From: an uncultured Blautia sp.
GTDB taxonomy: Bacteria > Bacillota > Clostridia > Lachnospirales > Lachnospiraceae
Length of the DNA stretch: 20,619 bases
Reading direction: 5' to 3'
NCBI GenBank assembly: GCA_900551075.1
Contig: URVB01000058.1
Span: 1 to 20,619, forward strand
Shown here in pieces: positions 7,528 through 13,691 of the stretch. Each line of letters opens with the position of its first letter. Within the stretch, counting starts at the first letter, position 1. The notes under the pieces were generated by a model. That model worked only from the letters and a program-made list of their open reading frames with translations. It did no database searches and was not told the DNA's origin. Made by a program: the position numbers and the translations under genes.

Positions 7528-8307
7528 ATGGACATGAAATAAAGAATAATTTGTATCATATTGATTTTGATATTTGCAAGTGGTATTGTCATAGGCGCCA
7601 TTCAATTATATAAGCAGTACCATGAGTATTCTGAAGGCGAGGGCTTCTATACTGATTTGGAGGACTATGTGAAGCTGCCGGAGGAACCGGAGGCTCCTTC
7701 ATCATCCCCAGTGGATGATGAAACTGGGTCTGAGGGACGGGAGTGGCCGGCTGTAGATTTTGCTTCCCTGCAGGAAATCAATCCGGATATCGTAGGATGA
7801 ATTTATATTGAAAAAACAGAAATCAATTATCCGGTTGTGCAGGGTAACGATAACCAGTATTACCTGAAGCATTTGTTCAGCGGTGAGTGGAACGGATCCG
7901 GCTGCATCTTTCCGGACAGCAGAAACAGAGCGGATTTCTCAGACCGGCACAGCATCATCTATGGGCATCATATGAAAAATGGCAGCATGTTTTCCGTGCT
8001 TACGGAATATAAGAAGCAGGAGTTTTATGATTCACATTCTGTAGCTTTGCTGCTGACGCCGGATAAAAATTATGAGATAGAAATTTTCGCCGGGTATGTG
8101 GCCAGCGTCCAGGATAAAGCCTGGGAGTTGGCTTTCCCCTCAGACCCGGATTTTACAGAGTGGCTGGATAAGACAAAGGAGCGCTCATGCTTTACCAGCG
8201 AAATTTCTCCGGCAGTCACAGACCGGATTTTGACGTTATCTACCTGCAGCTACGAGTTTAACAATGCCAGATTTGTATTGCTTGGTGCATTAAAGCCGGA
8301 AAAGTAA
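7528..8307 (+). pseudogene. Class B sortase with two in-frame stop codons
   Basis: Read from the ATG at 7528 (GGAG at 7520-7523) through two stops, one frame encodes a full-length sortase of about 259 codons. An N-terminal anchor (RIICIILILIFASGIVIG) and a linker are followed by the catalytic domain: His in IIYGHHMKNGSMF (CAT 7966-7968), Cys in LTLSTCSYEF (TGC 8245-8247) and Arg in NNARFVLLG (AGA 8269-8271). Codon 5 is TAA (7540-7542), where Lys is expected (MDMK-K-RII), and TGA at 7798-7800 replaces the Trp normally present in DIVGWIYIE. Sortase B enzymes join surface proteins to the cell wall through sorting signals. No substrate protein is visible nearby. The rest of the frame is undamaged, so the inactivation looks recent. 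Confidence 0.85.
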
Positions 8308-8340
8308 CGGATTCAAAGGATAATAGAATAATTGATTCAA

Positions 8341-8378
8341 TCGGGGGAATGCTATTATGAAAAAATGCGGTCCCCCGA
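8341..8378. repeat. Inverted repeat downstream of the sortase
   Basis: TCGGGGGA at 8341-8348 pairs perfectly with TCCCCCGA at 8371-8378 around a 22-base loop. There is no T-run after the second arm, so it is a weak terminator candidate at best. It could end transcription of the sortase or fold in a leader. Confidence 0.4.
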
Positions 8379-8561
8379 TAATTCTTAATGAAATTATCCT
8401 CATCATATTATCCAGTGCATATCAAGAACGCAGACATTTATGTTACCGGCAGCAATTCCGAATGACTTCTCCGATTTAATCACGAAATTCAGGAGGAGAG
8501 ATAATGTGATTCGGATTATTGCTTAAATTTCGGCCGGGTAATGAGAAATAGAGAGGAAACT

Positions 8562-9584
8562 ATGTGGCAATTAACTTTTTTTATGTTTTTAATATCCTTT
8601 TGTATATTTATAGGAATCATGGTGCGTGAACCCAGAACATTATGGAGTGGGCTGTCATTCTTTTTCATGTTGATATGTCTGTCAGTTGCTCTGTTCTTTA
8701 TTCTGTATAGATATTCTGCGTGGCTGGCTTCACATGAAGTGGTAATTGGAATCCTGATTTTCCTATTTGCTTTGGCTATAGGTTGTATACTTGTGTTTCC
8801 GATAGCTTTGACTACGGTATTTTTCATTGAGGGAATAAAAGTCGCCAGGCATGAAGGAATGAAACCATCCAACTTATTGTCATTGCTGTTCTCTATCCTG
8901 TTCTGTGTATATTTGGCAGTCTGGCCAATGATTGGAAACCTAAACAAGAATACATTAGGAACAGTCGTTTATGTAATTATCGGTTTTTCAGCAGTGTATT
9001 TATTATCATTAATGGCCATGTATTCACTCTCTGCTATCCTAAATCTTGTTCATTTGAAAAAGAAAAGAAATGCAGATTATATTGTTGTTCTGGGATCTGG
9101 AATTATTGGAAAGCGGGTCACACCGCTGCTTGCAGCCCGGATTGAAAGAGGAATGGAATTGCTGAAGTGGAATCCAAACGCTGTATTAATTATGTCCGGT
9201 GGACAAGGTCCTGGCGAAGATATTCCAGAAAGCGAGGCTATGACTGCATATGCAGCAGATGAAGGGGCGGATGCAGATAGGATTATAAAGGAGCAAAAAT
9301 CTGTATCAACAAAAGAAAATTTGTTGTTTTCAAGAAAACTGATGGAGAAAAAAAACCCTAAAATTATCATCGTTACAACGGCGTATCATGTGTTCAGAGC
9401 ATTGATTCTGGCAAAGCAGCAGGGAATAAAATGTGTGGGTTTTGGGGCAAAGACAAAATGGTATTTTACGTTGAATGCATTAATCCGTGAATTTATTGGA
9501 TATTTGAGTTTAACATGGAAGAAACACACTCTTGTGATTGGTGTAGTGGCAGGGCTCGTTGTATTGGTCAAATGTATTGGATGA
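8562..9584 (+). CDS. YdcF/DUF218-family membrane protein
   Basis: The 340-residue protein begins with about five to six membrane spans (residues 1-165) and ends in a DUF218 (YdcF/SanA/ElyC) domain from about residue 172: DYIVVLGSGI, an AARIERGMEL helix, LIMSGGQGPGEDIPESEAM, and IIIVTTAYHVFRA. This matches the order of family motifs (VLGSG, SGG.G....SEA, T..H..RA). A hydrophobic segment follows at the C-terminus. Members are envelope proteins, and ElyC-type proteins have been linked to lipid-carrier and peptidoglycan metabolism, but the reaction is not established. The ATG at 8562 was preferred to 8541 because GAGAGG lies five bases before it. It is intact and stands upstream of the polyprenyl synthase, separated by its own regulatory element. 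Confidence 0.85.
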   Translation: MWQLTFFMFLISFCIFIGIMVREPRTLWSGLSFFFMLICLSVALFFILYRYSAWLASHEVVIGILIFLFALAIGCILVFPIALTTVFFIEGIKVARHEGMKPSNLLSLLFSILFCVYLAVWPMIGNLNKNTLGTVVYVIIGFSAVYLLSLMAMYSLSAILNLVHLKKKRNADYIVVLGSGIIGKRVTPLLAARIERGMELLKWNPNAVLIMSGGQGPGEDIPESEAMTAYAADEGADADRIIKEQKSVSTKENLLFSRKLMEKKNPKIIIVTTAYHVFRALILAKQQGIKCVGFGAKTKWYFTLNALIREFIGYLSLTWKKHTLVIGVVAGLVVLVKCIG

Positions 9585-9629
9585 TTAAGAGCAGGGGTAA
9601 GCCCACGTTACATTTATCCCGGATATTCT

Positions 9630-9686
9630 ATTCCTACAAAATTGTAGACTTACAGTAATGCTGCAGTAAGGTATATATGACATACT
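9630..9686 (+). promoter_or_regulatory. Response-regulator box A and promoter of the polyprenyl synthase
   Basis: The first 24 bases are identical to those starting at 12879 before the ABC transporter. They contain an inverted repeat CTACAAAATTGTAG (ACA-N4-TGTA core). Half-sites TGTAG, AGTAA and AGTAA begin at 9643, 9654 and 9665, exactly 11 bases apart, and a -10-like CATACT begins at 9681, 16 bases after the start of the third half-site. Box B shows exactly the same geometry. BceR-type regulators are known to recognise inverted repeats of the form TnACA-N4-TGTAA. Control by the OmpR-type regulator at 11164 is inferred. Confidence 0.7.
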
Positions 9687-9771
9687 TTTATAAAATATAA
9701 AATTTGGGAAAGGGGTAATTATGAATTGCAGACACAGAAAGAACTAATATTGCCGGACGAGGAGGAGCTTT

Positions 9772-10779
9772 ATGATAGATATAGAAGAACTTAATACAGA
9801 GCTGCAAATGGTAAATACACATATAGAGCATTTATGCCGGTCAAACAGTGAGTCCATGCAGAAAATGCTGGATTGGGTATTGAAAGCAAGAGGTAAGCAG
9901 ATTCGGCCGCTTTTGACGCTTATATGTGCAAGGCTGAAAGGGAAATCTGTTGACGTGACAGAGGTTGCGGCAATCATTGAAATATGCCATACTGCTTCCC
10001 TGATTCATGATGACATTATTGATGAAGCGGATACCCGCAGGGGACAGCTTTCCGTTCAGAAAAAATTTGGCAGGGAAATGGCGGTTTATGCCGGTGATTT
10101 TATGATTTTTGCCGCAATCAGCCGAACCGGAATAAGGAAGAAGCCCTATTACGGTTCGATATTTGAGCAATTGGAAAGAATGTGTGACGGAGAGGTCAGC
10201 CAATTTGAGCATCGCTATGATATAGAAATCTCAGAGGAGAAGTATATTGAAAATATTATAGGAAAGACTTCGGCATTGTTTTGTATAGCCTGTGAAACCG
10301 GTGCATATGAAGGAAAATGCAGTGATAGTGAGATATCAGCGATAAAGCGATATGCTGAAAAATTTGGCCTGATCTTTCAATTGAGAGATGATTTGCTGGA
10401 TTTTCTGCCTACAGATGATTTACCTGAGAAGGCAGTACATAATGATTTTTGGAGCGGATATTATACACTTCCGGCTATCTATACATTTTCTGATTGCAGG
10501 AATGGCGCCAAGTTGAGGCAAATTGCATTGGATATCAAAAATGGTCTGTATAGTGAGTTGGCAGACAATCATATAGCAGAACTAATCAGTGCTTCGGATG
10601 GCTTCCGATATACTTTGAGAATGCTGGATGGATATGCAAAAGAAGCGAAGCAGGAACTGGATGAGTTTAAAGATTCGATTGCCAGGCAAAAGCTGTTGGA
10701 ACTGGTTGAAACGGTTCAACTAAATGCTCATAAAATCGTGTCGGATTATTTATCTGATTTTCCGGAAAAAAAGTTGTAG
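9772..10779 (+). CDS. trans-Polyprenyl diphosphate synthase
   Basis: The 335-residue enzyme joins isopentenyl diphosphate units onto an allylic primer to make an all-trans prenyl chain. Visible motifs are GKQIRP (K42, R45) for substrate phosphate binding, the first aspartate-rich motif HDDIIDEADTRRG (D80, D81, D84, R89, R90), and the second LRDDLLDF (D206, D207, D210). The residue five before the first motif is Ala75 with Ser76 next, small side chains that in this family go with longer products. After the second motif the usual GK..gnDl.eGK.TLP region is altered (PEKAVHNDFWSGYYTLP), losing one lysine. GGAGGAG precedes the ATG. It has its own regulatory box upstream and lies ahead of the two-component/ABC module, an uncommon place for this gene. 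Confidence 0.88.
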   Translation: MIDIEELNTELQMVNTHIEHLCRSNSESMQKMLDWVLKARGKQIRPLLTLICARLKGKSVDVTEVAAIIEICHTASLIHDDIIDEADTRRGQLSVQKKFGREMAVYAGDFMIFAAISRTGIRKKPYYGSIFEQLERMCDGEVSQFEHRYDIEISEEKYIENIIGKTSALFCIACETGAYEGKCSDSEISAIKRYAEKFGLIFQLRDDLLDFLPTDDLPEKAVHNDFWSGYYTLPAIYTFSDCRNGAKLRQIALDIKNGLYSELADNHIAELISASDGFRYTLRMLDGYAKEAKQELDEFKDSIARQKLLELVETVQLNAHKIVSDYLSDFPEKKL

Positions 10780-10837
10780 GAATAACAGGACATGGAAAAA
10801 GCTTCGTGACCGATTAACAAATTGAGGAGGAACCTTT

Positions 10838-10954
10838 ATGTTACGCAAATTGATTTCTGTATTGTAACTTCTGACGGTAATGCTGACAAGCCTTACAGCT
10901 CTGTTGATTGTTTGAAGACAGGTAACAGATAAGGAGGGCGGCTATAGGTTCGTG
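10838..10954 (+). pseudogene. Remnant of a small secreted protein
   Basis: A strong ribosome site (GAGGAGGA at 10824-10831) precedes ATG 10838 and a signal-peptide-like segment, MLRKLISVL-stop-LLTVMLTSLTALLIV-stop-RQ, broken by TAA at 10865-10867 and TGA at 10913-10915. Beyond the second stop the frame reads RQVTDKEGGYRFVG and then enters a hairpin. The positively charged start and the leucine-rich core are those of an exported lipoprotein or small secreted protein. Its identity is not recognisable. The alternative is a chance hydrophobic frame, but the strong ribosome site argues against it. Confidence 0.5.
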
Positions 10955-10962
10955 GGGCGAAT

Positions 10963-11009
10963 AAGAGTTGGTAGCAGGCATCTGGGAACAGGTGTGCCTA
11001 TCAACTCTT
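10963..11009 (+). terminator. Hairpin terminator candidate before the two-component genes
   Basis: AAGAGTTGGTAG at 10963-10974 pairs with CTATCAACTCTT at 10998-11009, with a single G-U-type mismatch. GGCA/TGCC extends the stem inward, and TTTTGTCTT follows. This would end the polyprenyl synthase transcript and separate it from the response regulator at 11164. Confidence 0.6.
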
Positions 11010-11163
11010 TTGTCTTGTCGATGATAAAGTTGTGGTAATATGCTTTTATGGGTAAAATAGGTTGTGACATACTGTTGCCCTGTAAGTGAATTGGTGGTAT
11101 GAATTTAGCACAGAGCTATTGCTATGGAAATTTAAGAGTCTATAAAAAGGAGGGTAAAAATGA

Positions 11164-11850
11164 ATGAAACGAATATTTTTAGTTGAGGATGATCTGAGTT
11201 TAATCAATGGGTTATCCTTTGCCATTAAAAAGCAGGGGTATATGCTGGATGTTGCCCGTACCTTCAGTGAGGCGGAACAGGTATGGGCGGAAGGAAAATA
11301 TAATCTGGTGGTTTTGGATGTGTCATTGCCTGATGGCTCCGGATTTGATATATGCAGAAAAATACGCCAGACATCAAAAGTGCCTGTTATGTTCCTGACT
11401 GCGGCTGATGAGGAGACGGATGTAATCATGGGGCTTGATATTGGCGGGGATGACTATATCACGAAGCCATTCAAACTGGCGGTTTTTATGTCGCGGATCA
11501 ATGCCCTGCTTCGGAGGAGTGATAATTTCAGTGAGGCAGATGCAGAATTAAATTCCAACGGAATTTCGGTTCATCTCCTGAAAAGCGAAGTCTATAAAAA
11601 CAATCAGCAGATTGAACTGACGGCCAGTGAGTATAAGCTGCTGTGCTTGTTTATGGAGAATCCCGATAGGGTACTCTCGCAGGAGCAGATTTTAAACAGG
11701 CTGTGGGATTGTGATGAAAACTATATTGATAACAATTCTCTTTCTGTGTATATACGCAGACTGCGGAAAAAGATTGAAGACGATCCTGGAAACCCAACCC
11801 GTATTATAACGGTCCGGCGTATGGGCTATAAATGGAACACGGAACGTTGA
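11164..11850 (+). CDS. OmpR-family response regulator (BceR-like context)
   Basis: The 228-residue regulator has a receiver domain (VEDD at residues 7-10, phospho-acceptor Asp52 in LVVLDVSLPDGSG, Thr in FLTAAD, Lys in DYITKPF) and a C-terminal winged helix (about 130-226) with the typical LTASEYKLLCLFMENP and VYIRRLRKKIEDDP helices. The ATG at 11164 lies nine bases after AAGGAGGG; an ATG four bases earlier is out of frame. It precedes its kinase with close spacing, and the kinase is followed by an ABC transporter, the layout of Bce-type peptide-antibiotic sensing modules. Likely targets are the two matching boxes at 9630 and 12879, whose 11-bp phased half-sites suit an OmpR-type dimer. Confidence 0.92.
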   Translation: MKRIFLVEDDLSLINGLSFAIKKQGYMLDVARTFSEAEQVWAEGKYNLVVLDVSLPDGSGFDICRKIRQTSKVPVMFLTAADEETDVIMGLDIGGDDYITKPFKLAVFMSRINALLRRSDNFSEADAELNSNGISVHLLKSEVYKNNQQIELTASEYKLLCLFMENPDRVLSQEQILNRLWDCDENYIDNNSLSVYIRRLRKKIEDDPGNPTRIITVRRMGYKWNTER

Positions 11851-11858
11851 GGTGTCAA

Positions 11859-12896
11859 ATGAGGATATTTGTAAATCGAAAAATCAAAGCCTTGTTTTAT
11901 AAAATTTTGATGTGTATGCTGGCTCTTACCTTGTTGTCTGTGGCTTTCCTGGTTCTGAAACCGGAAAATGCGGCGCTTTATATATTGCTGTCTTCTCTGG
12001 GGACAGGGATTATTATATTGGCTGTCTGCTATGGATATTTCAGAAAACAGAATGAAATCATGGAAAATGCCGTGGAGCAAATTACGGACTATATTGCCGG
12101 AAGCCGTGAGGCTCGGATTGCATGTGATGAAGAAGGAGAGATGTACAGACTGTTCCATGAGGTGAATTCCCTGGCGGCCATCTTGAATGCAAGTGCGCAA
12201 AACGAGAGAAAATCAAAACACTTTCTGAAAAATACCATATCGGATATTTCGCATCAATTGAAAACGCCTCTTGCGGCTTTGAATATTTATAATGGGCTTC
12301 TAAAGGAAGAGGCGGCAGAGCTGCCGGAGCTGCGGGAGCTGGTGCTGCTGTCGGAGAAGGAACTTGACCGGATTGAAATGCTGGTGCAGAATCTGCTAAA
12401 AATCACGAAGCTGGATGCCGGATCCATCGTATTTGAAAAAACTTTTGAGAATGTGGCGGATATGCTGGGAGAGGTAGAGCTGCATTTTGCATACCGTGCG
12501 AAACAGGAAAAAAAGGAACTGATTTTGTCAGGGGAAGAACAAATTTTATTACTTTGTGACCGCGATTGGATGATAGAAGCGGTAGAAAATATTGTAAAAA
12601 ACGCCTTTGACCATACAGGCGGCGGGGATTTCATCCGAATGGAGTGGAAGCGGTCTGTATCTATGATTCAGATTATTATAAAAGACAACGGAAGCGGAAT
12701 CCACGAGGAGGATCTGCATCATATCTTTAAGCGGTTTTACCGGAGCCGGTTTTCTAAAGACAAGCAGGGAGTAGGCCTTGGGCTCCCGCTTACAAAAATG
12801 ATCGTTGAGGCACATAAAGGGACAATAGAAGTACACAGCGAACTGGGAACGGGCACTACATTTGTCCTGAACTTCTTAATTCCTACAAAATTGTAG
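11859..12896 (+). CDS. Intramembrane-sensing histidine kinase (BceS-like)
   Basis: The 345-residue kinase has two membrane spans (about 12-32 and 39-60) joined by a loop of only about seven residues (KPENAAL), so it has no extracellular sensor domain. Such kinases usually read the state of a partner ABC transporter. A HAMP-like linker leads to the phospho-acceptor His132 in ISDISHQLKTPLAAL, an N box (VENIVKNAFDHT), and G boxes (IKDNGSGI and GVGLGLPLTKMIV). The ATG at 11859 follows GAGGTG by five bases; an earlier ATG at 11832 lies inside the regulator gene without a ribosome site. The last codons of the gene coincide with the operator of the transporter operon downstream. Confidence 0.9.
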   Translation: MRIFVNRKIKALFYKILMCMLALTLLSVAFLVLKPENAALYILLSSLGTGIIILAVCYGYFRKQNEIMENAVEQITDYIAGSREARIACDEEGEMYRLFHEVNSLAAILNASAQNERKSKHFLKNTISDISHQLKTPLAALNIYNGLLKEEAAELPELRELVLLSEKELDRIEMLVQNLLKITKLDAGSIVFEKTFENVADMLGEVELHFAYRAKQEKKELILSGEEQILLLCDRDWMIEAVENIVKNAFDHTGGGDFIRMEWKRSVSMIQIIIKDNGSGIHEEDLHHIFKRFYRSRFSKDKQGVGLGLPLTKMIVEAHKGTIEVHSELGTGTTFVLNFLIPTKL

Positions 12897-12935
12897 ACTT
12901 ACTGTAAGAAGGCTGTAGGGTTTTCATGCTATCCT
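12879..12935 (+). promoter_or_regulatory. Response-regulator box B and promoter of the ABC operon
   Basis: The box begins inside the 3' end of the kinase gene, whose stop codon forms part of the inverted repeat CTACAAAATTGTAG (12883-12896). Half-sites TGTAG, TGTAA and TGTAG begin at 12892, 12903 and 12914, and the -10-like TATCCT begins at 12930, 16 bases after the start of the third half-site. Box A at 9630 has the same order and spacing. The overlap of the half-sites with the -35 region suits direct activation of polymerase. Binding by the regulator at 11164 is inferred. Confidence 0.75.
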
Positions 12936-13007
12936 TTAAACTACGGTGGGCATATGGATGACAAACCAGTGTGCTGTTCCGAAATATTTTGAAAGGGGTT
13001 CTTACCT

Positions 13008-13691
13008 ATGAATTTGTTAGAGGTCAATCATATATGTAAGACTTATGGCAGCGGCGAGACCGCTGTAAATGCATTGAAAAATGTCAGCTTTTCCGTTCCG
13101 AAAGGAGAATATGTAGCGATTGTCGGCGAATCCGGATCCGGCAAAAGTACACTTTTAAATATGCTGGGAGCGCTTGACACGCCTACATCCGGTAAGGTAC
13201 GGATCGACGGCAAGGATATTTTTACGATGAAAGACAGGGAGCTGACAGTTTTCCGCCGCCGGAATATCGGTTTTATCTTTCAGGGATTTAATCTGATTCC
13301 GGAGCTGACGGTTGAGCAGAATATAATTTTTCCGGTGCTTTTGGACTATCAGAAACCAAATAAAAGATATCTGGAAGAGCTGCTTGACGTGCTGAATCTG
13401 AAAGGACGCAGAAGCCATCTTCCAAATCAGCTATCCGGCGGTCAGCAGCAGAGAGTTGCCATCGGTCGTGCGCTTATCACACGTCCGTCCCTGATTCTTG
13501 CGGACGAGCCGACCGGTAATTTGGATTCTCAAAACAGCAGAGAGGTCATTGCGCTTCTGAAAGAAGCTTCCAAGATGTATGAGCAGACAATTATCATGAT
13601 CACACATAACAACAGTATTGCACAGACCGCAGACCGGGTATTGCAGGTAATGGATGGTGTACTGACTGATCTGGGGAGGTGTCGTGAATGA
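13008..13691 (+). CDS. ABC transporter ATP-binding protein (MacB/BceA-like)
   Basis: The 227-residue ATPase is complete: Walker A GESGSGKST (about 40-48), signature LSGGQQQR (142-149), Walker B LILADEPTGNLD with the catalytic pair about 166-167, and H-loop His about 200. The ADEPTGNLD motif and the length are those of the LolD/MacB/BceA group, which works mechanically with FtsX-type permeases rather than as a conventional channel. GAAAGGGG lies upstream of the ATG. It overlaps the permease by four bases (ATGA at 13688). With the regulator and kinase it forms a Bce-like module that senses and removes envelope-active peptides; the actual substrate cannot be told. Confidence 0.92.
   Translation: MNLLEVNHICKTYGSGETAVNALKNVSFSVPKGEYVAIVGESGSGKSTLLNMLGALDTPTSGKVRIDGKDIFTMKDRELTVFRRRNIGFIFQGFNLIPELTVEQNIIFPVLLDYQKPNKRYLEELLDVLNLKGRRSHLPNQLSGGQQQRVAIGRALITRPSLILADEPTGNLDSQNSREVIALLKEASKMYEQTIIMITHNNSIAQTADRVLQVMDGVLTDLGRCRE

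Noticed and set aside
8357..8479. A 40-residue frame from ATG 8357 in the sequence after the sortase
   Set aside because: It has a GGGGGA stretch upstream but no recognisable composition or domain, and its start lies in the loop of the inverted repeat at 8341-8378; judged chance.
8490..8510. AGGAGGAG followed by ATG TGA, a start codon directly followed by a stop
   Set aside because: It looks like a minimal frame or a third Trp-to-TGA change, but the remaining 13 codons show no family feature; probably a remnant, too short to call.
9630..9647. Box A as the leftover 3' end of a second kinase gene
   Set aside because: The same codons as the kinase end can be read here, but the codons before them do not match a kinase. 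The half-sites and -10 beyond the stop are also kept with identical spacing, which favours a regulatory element.
9630..9665. Box A and B as BlaI/CopY operators
   Set aside because: Those operators have a TACA-N2-TGTA core. Here the spacing is four bases, and an OmpR-type regulator is encoded between the boxes.
7798..10915. Possible recoding of TGA as tryptophan, because TGA stands at likely Trp positions in the sortase and the secreted remnant
   Set aside because: TGA ends several intact genes here (845-1573, 8562-9584, 11164-11850), and other breaks use TAA or frameshifts. Decay explains the pattern better.
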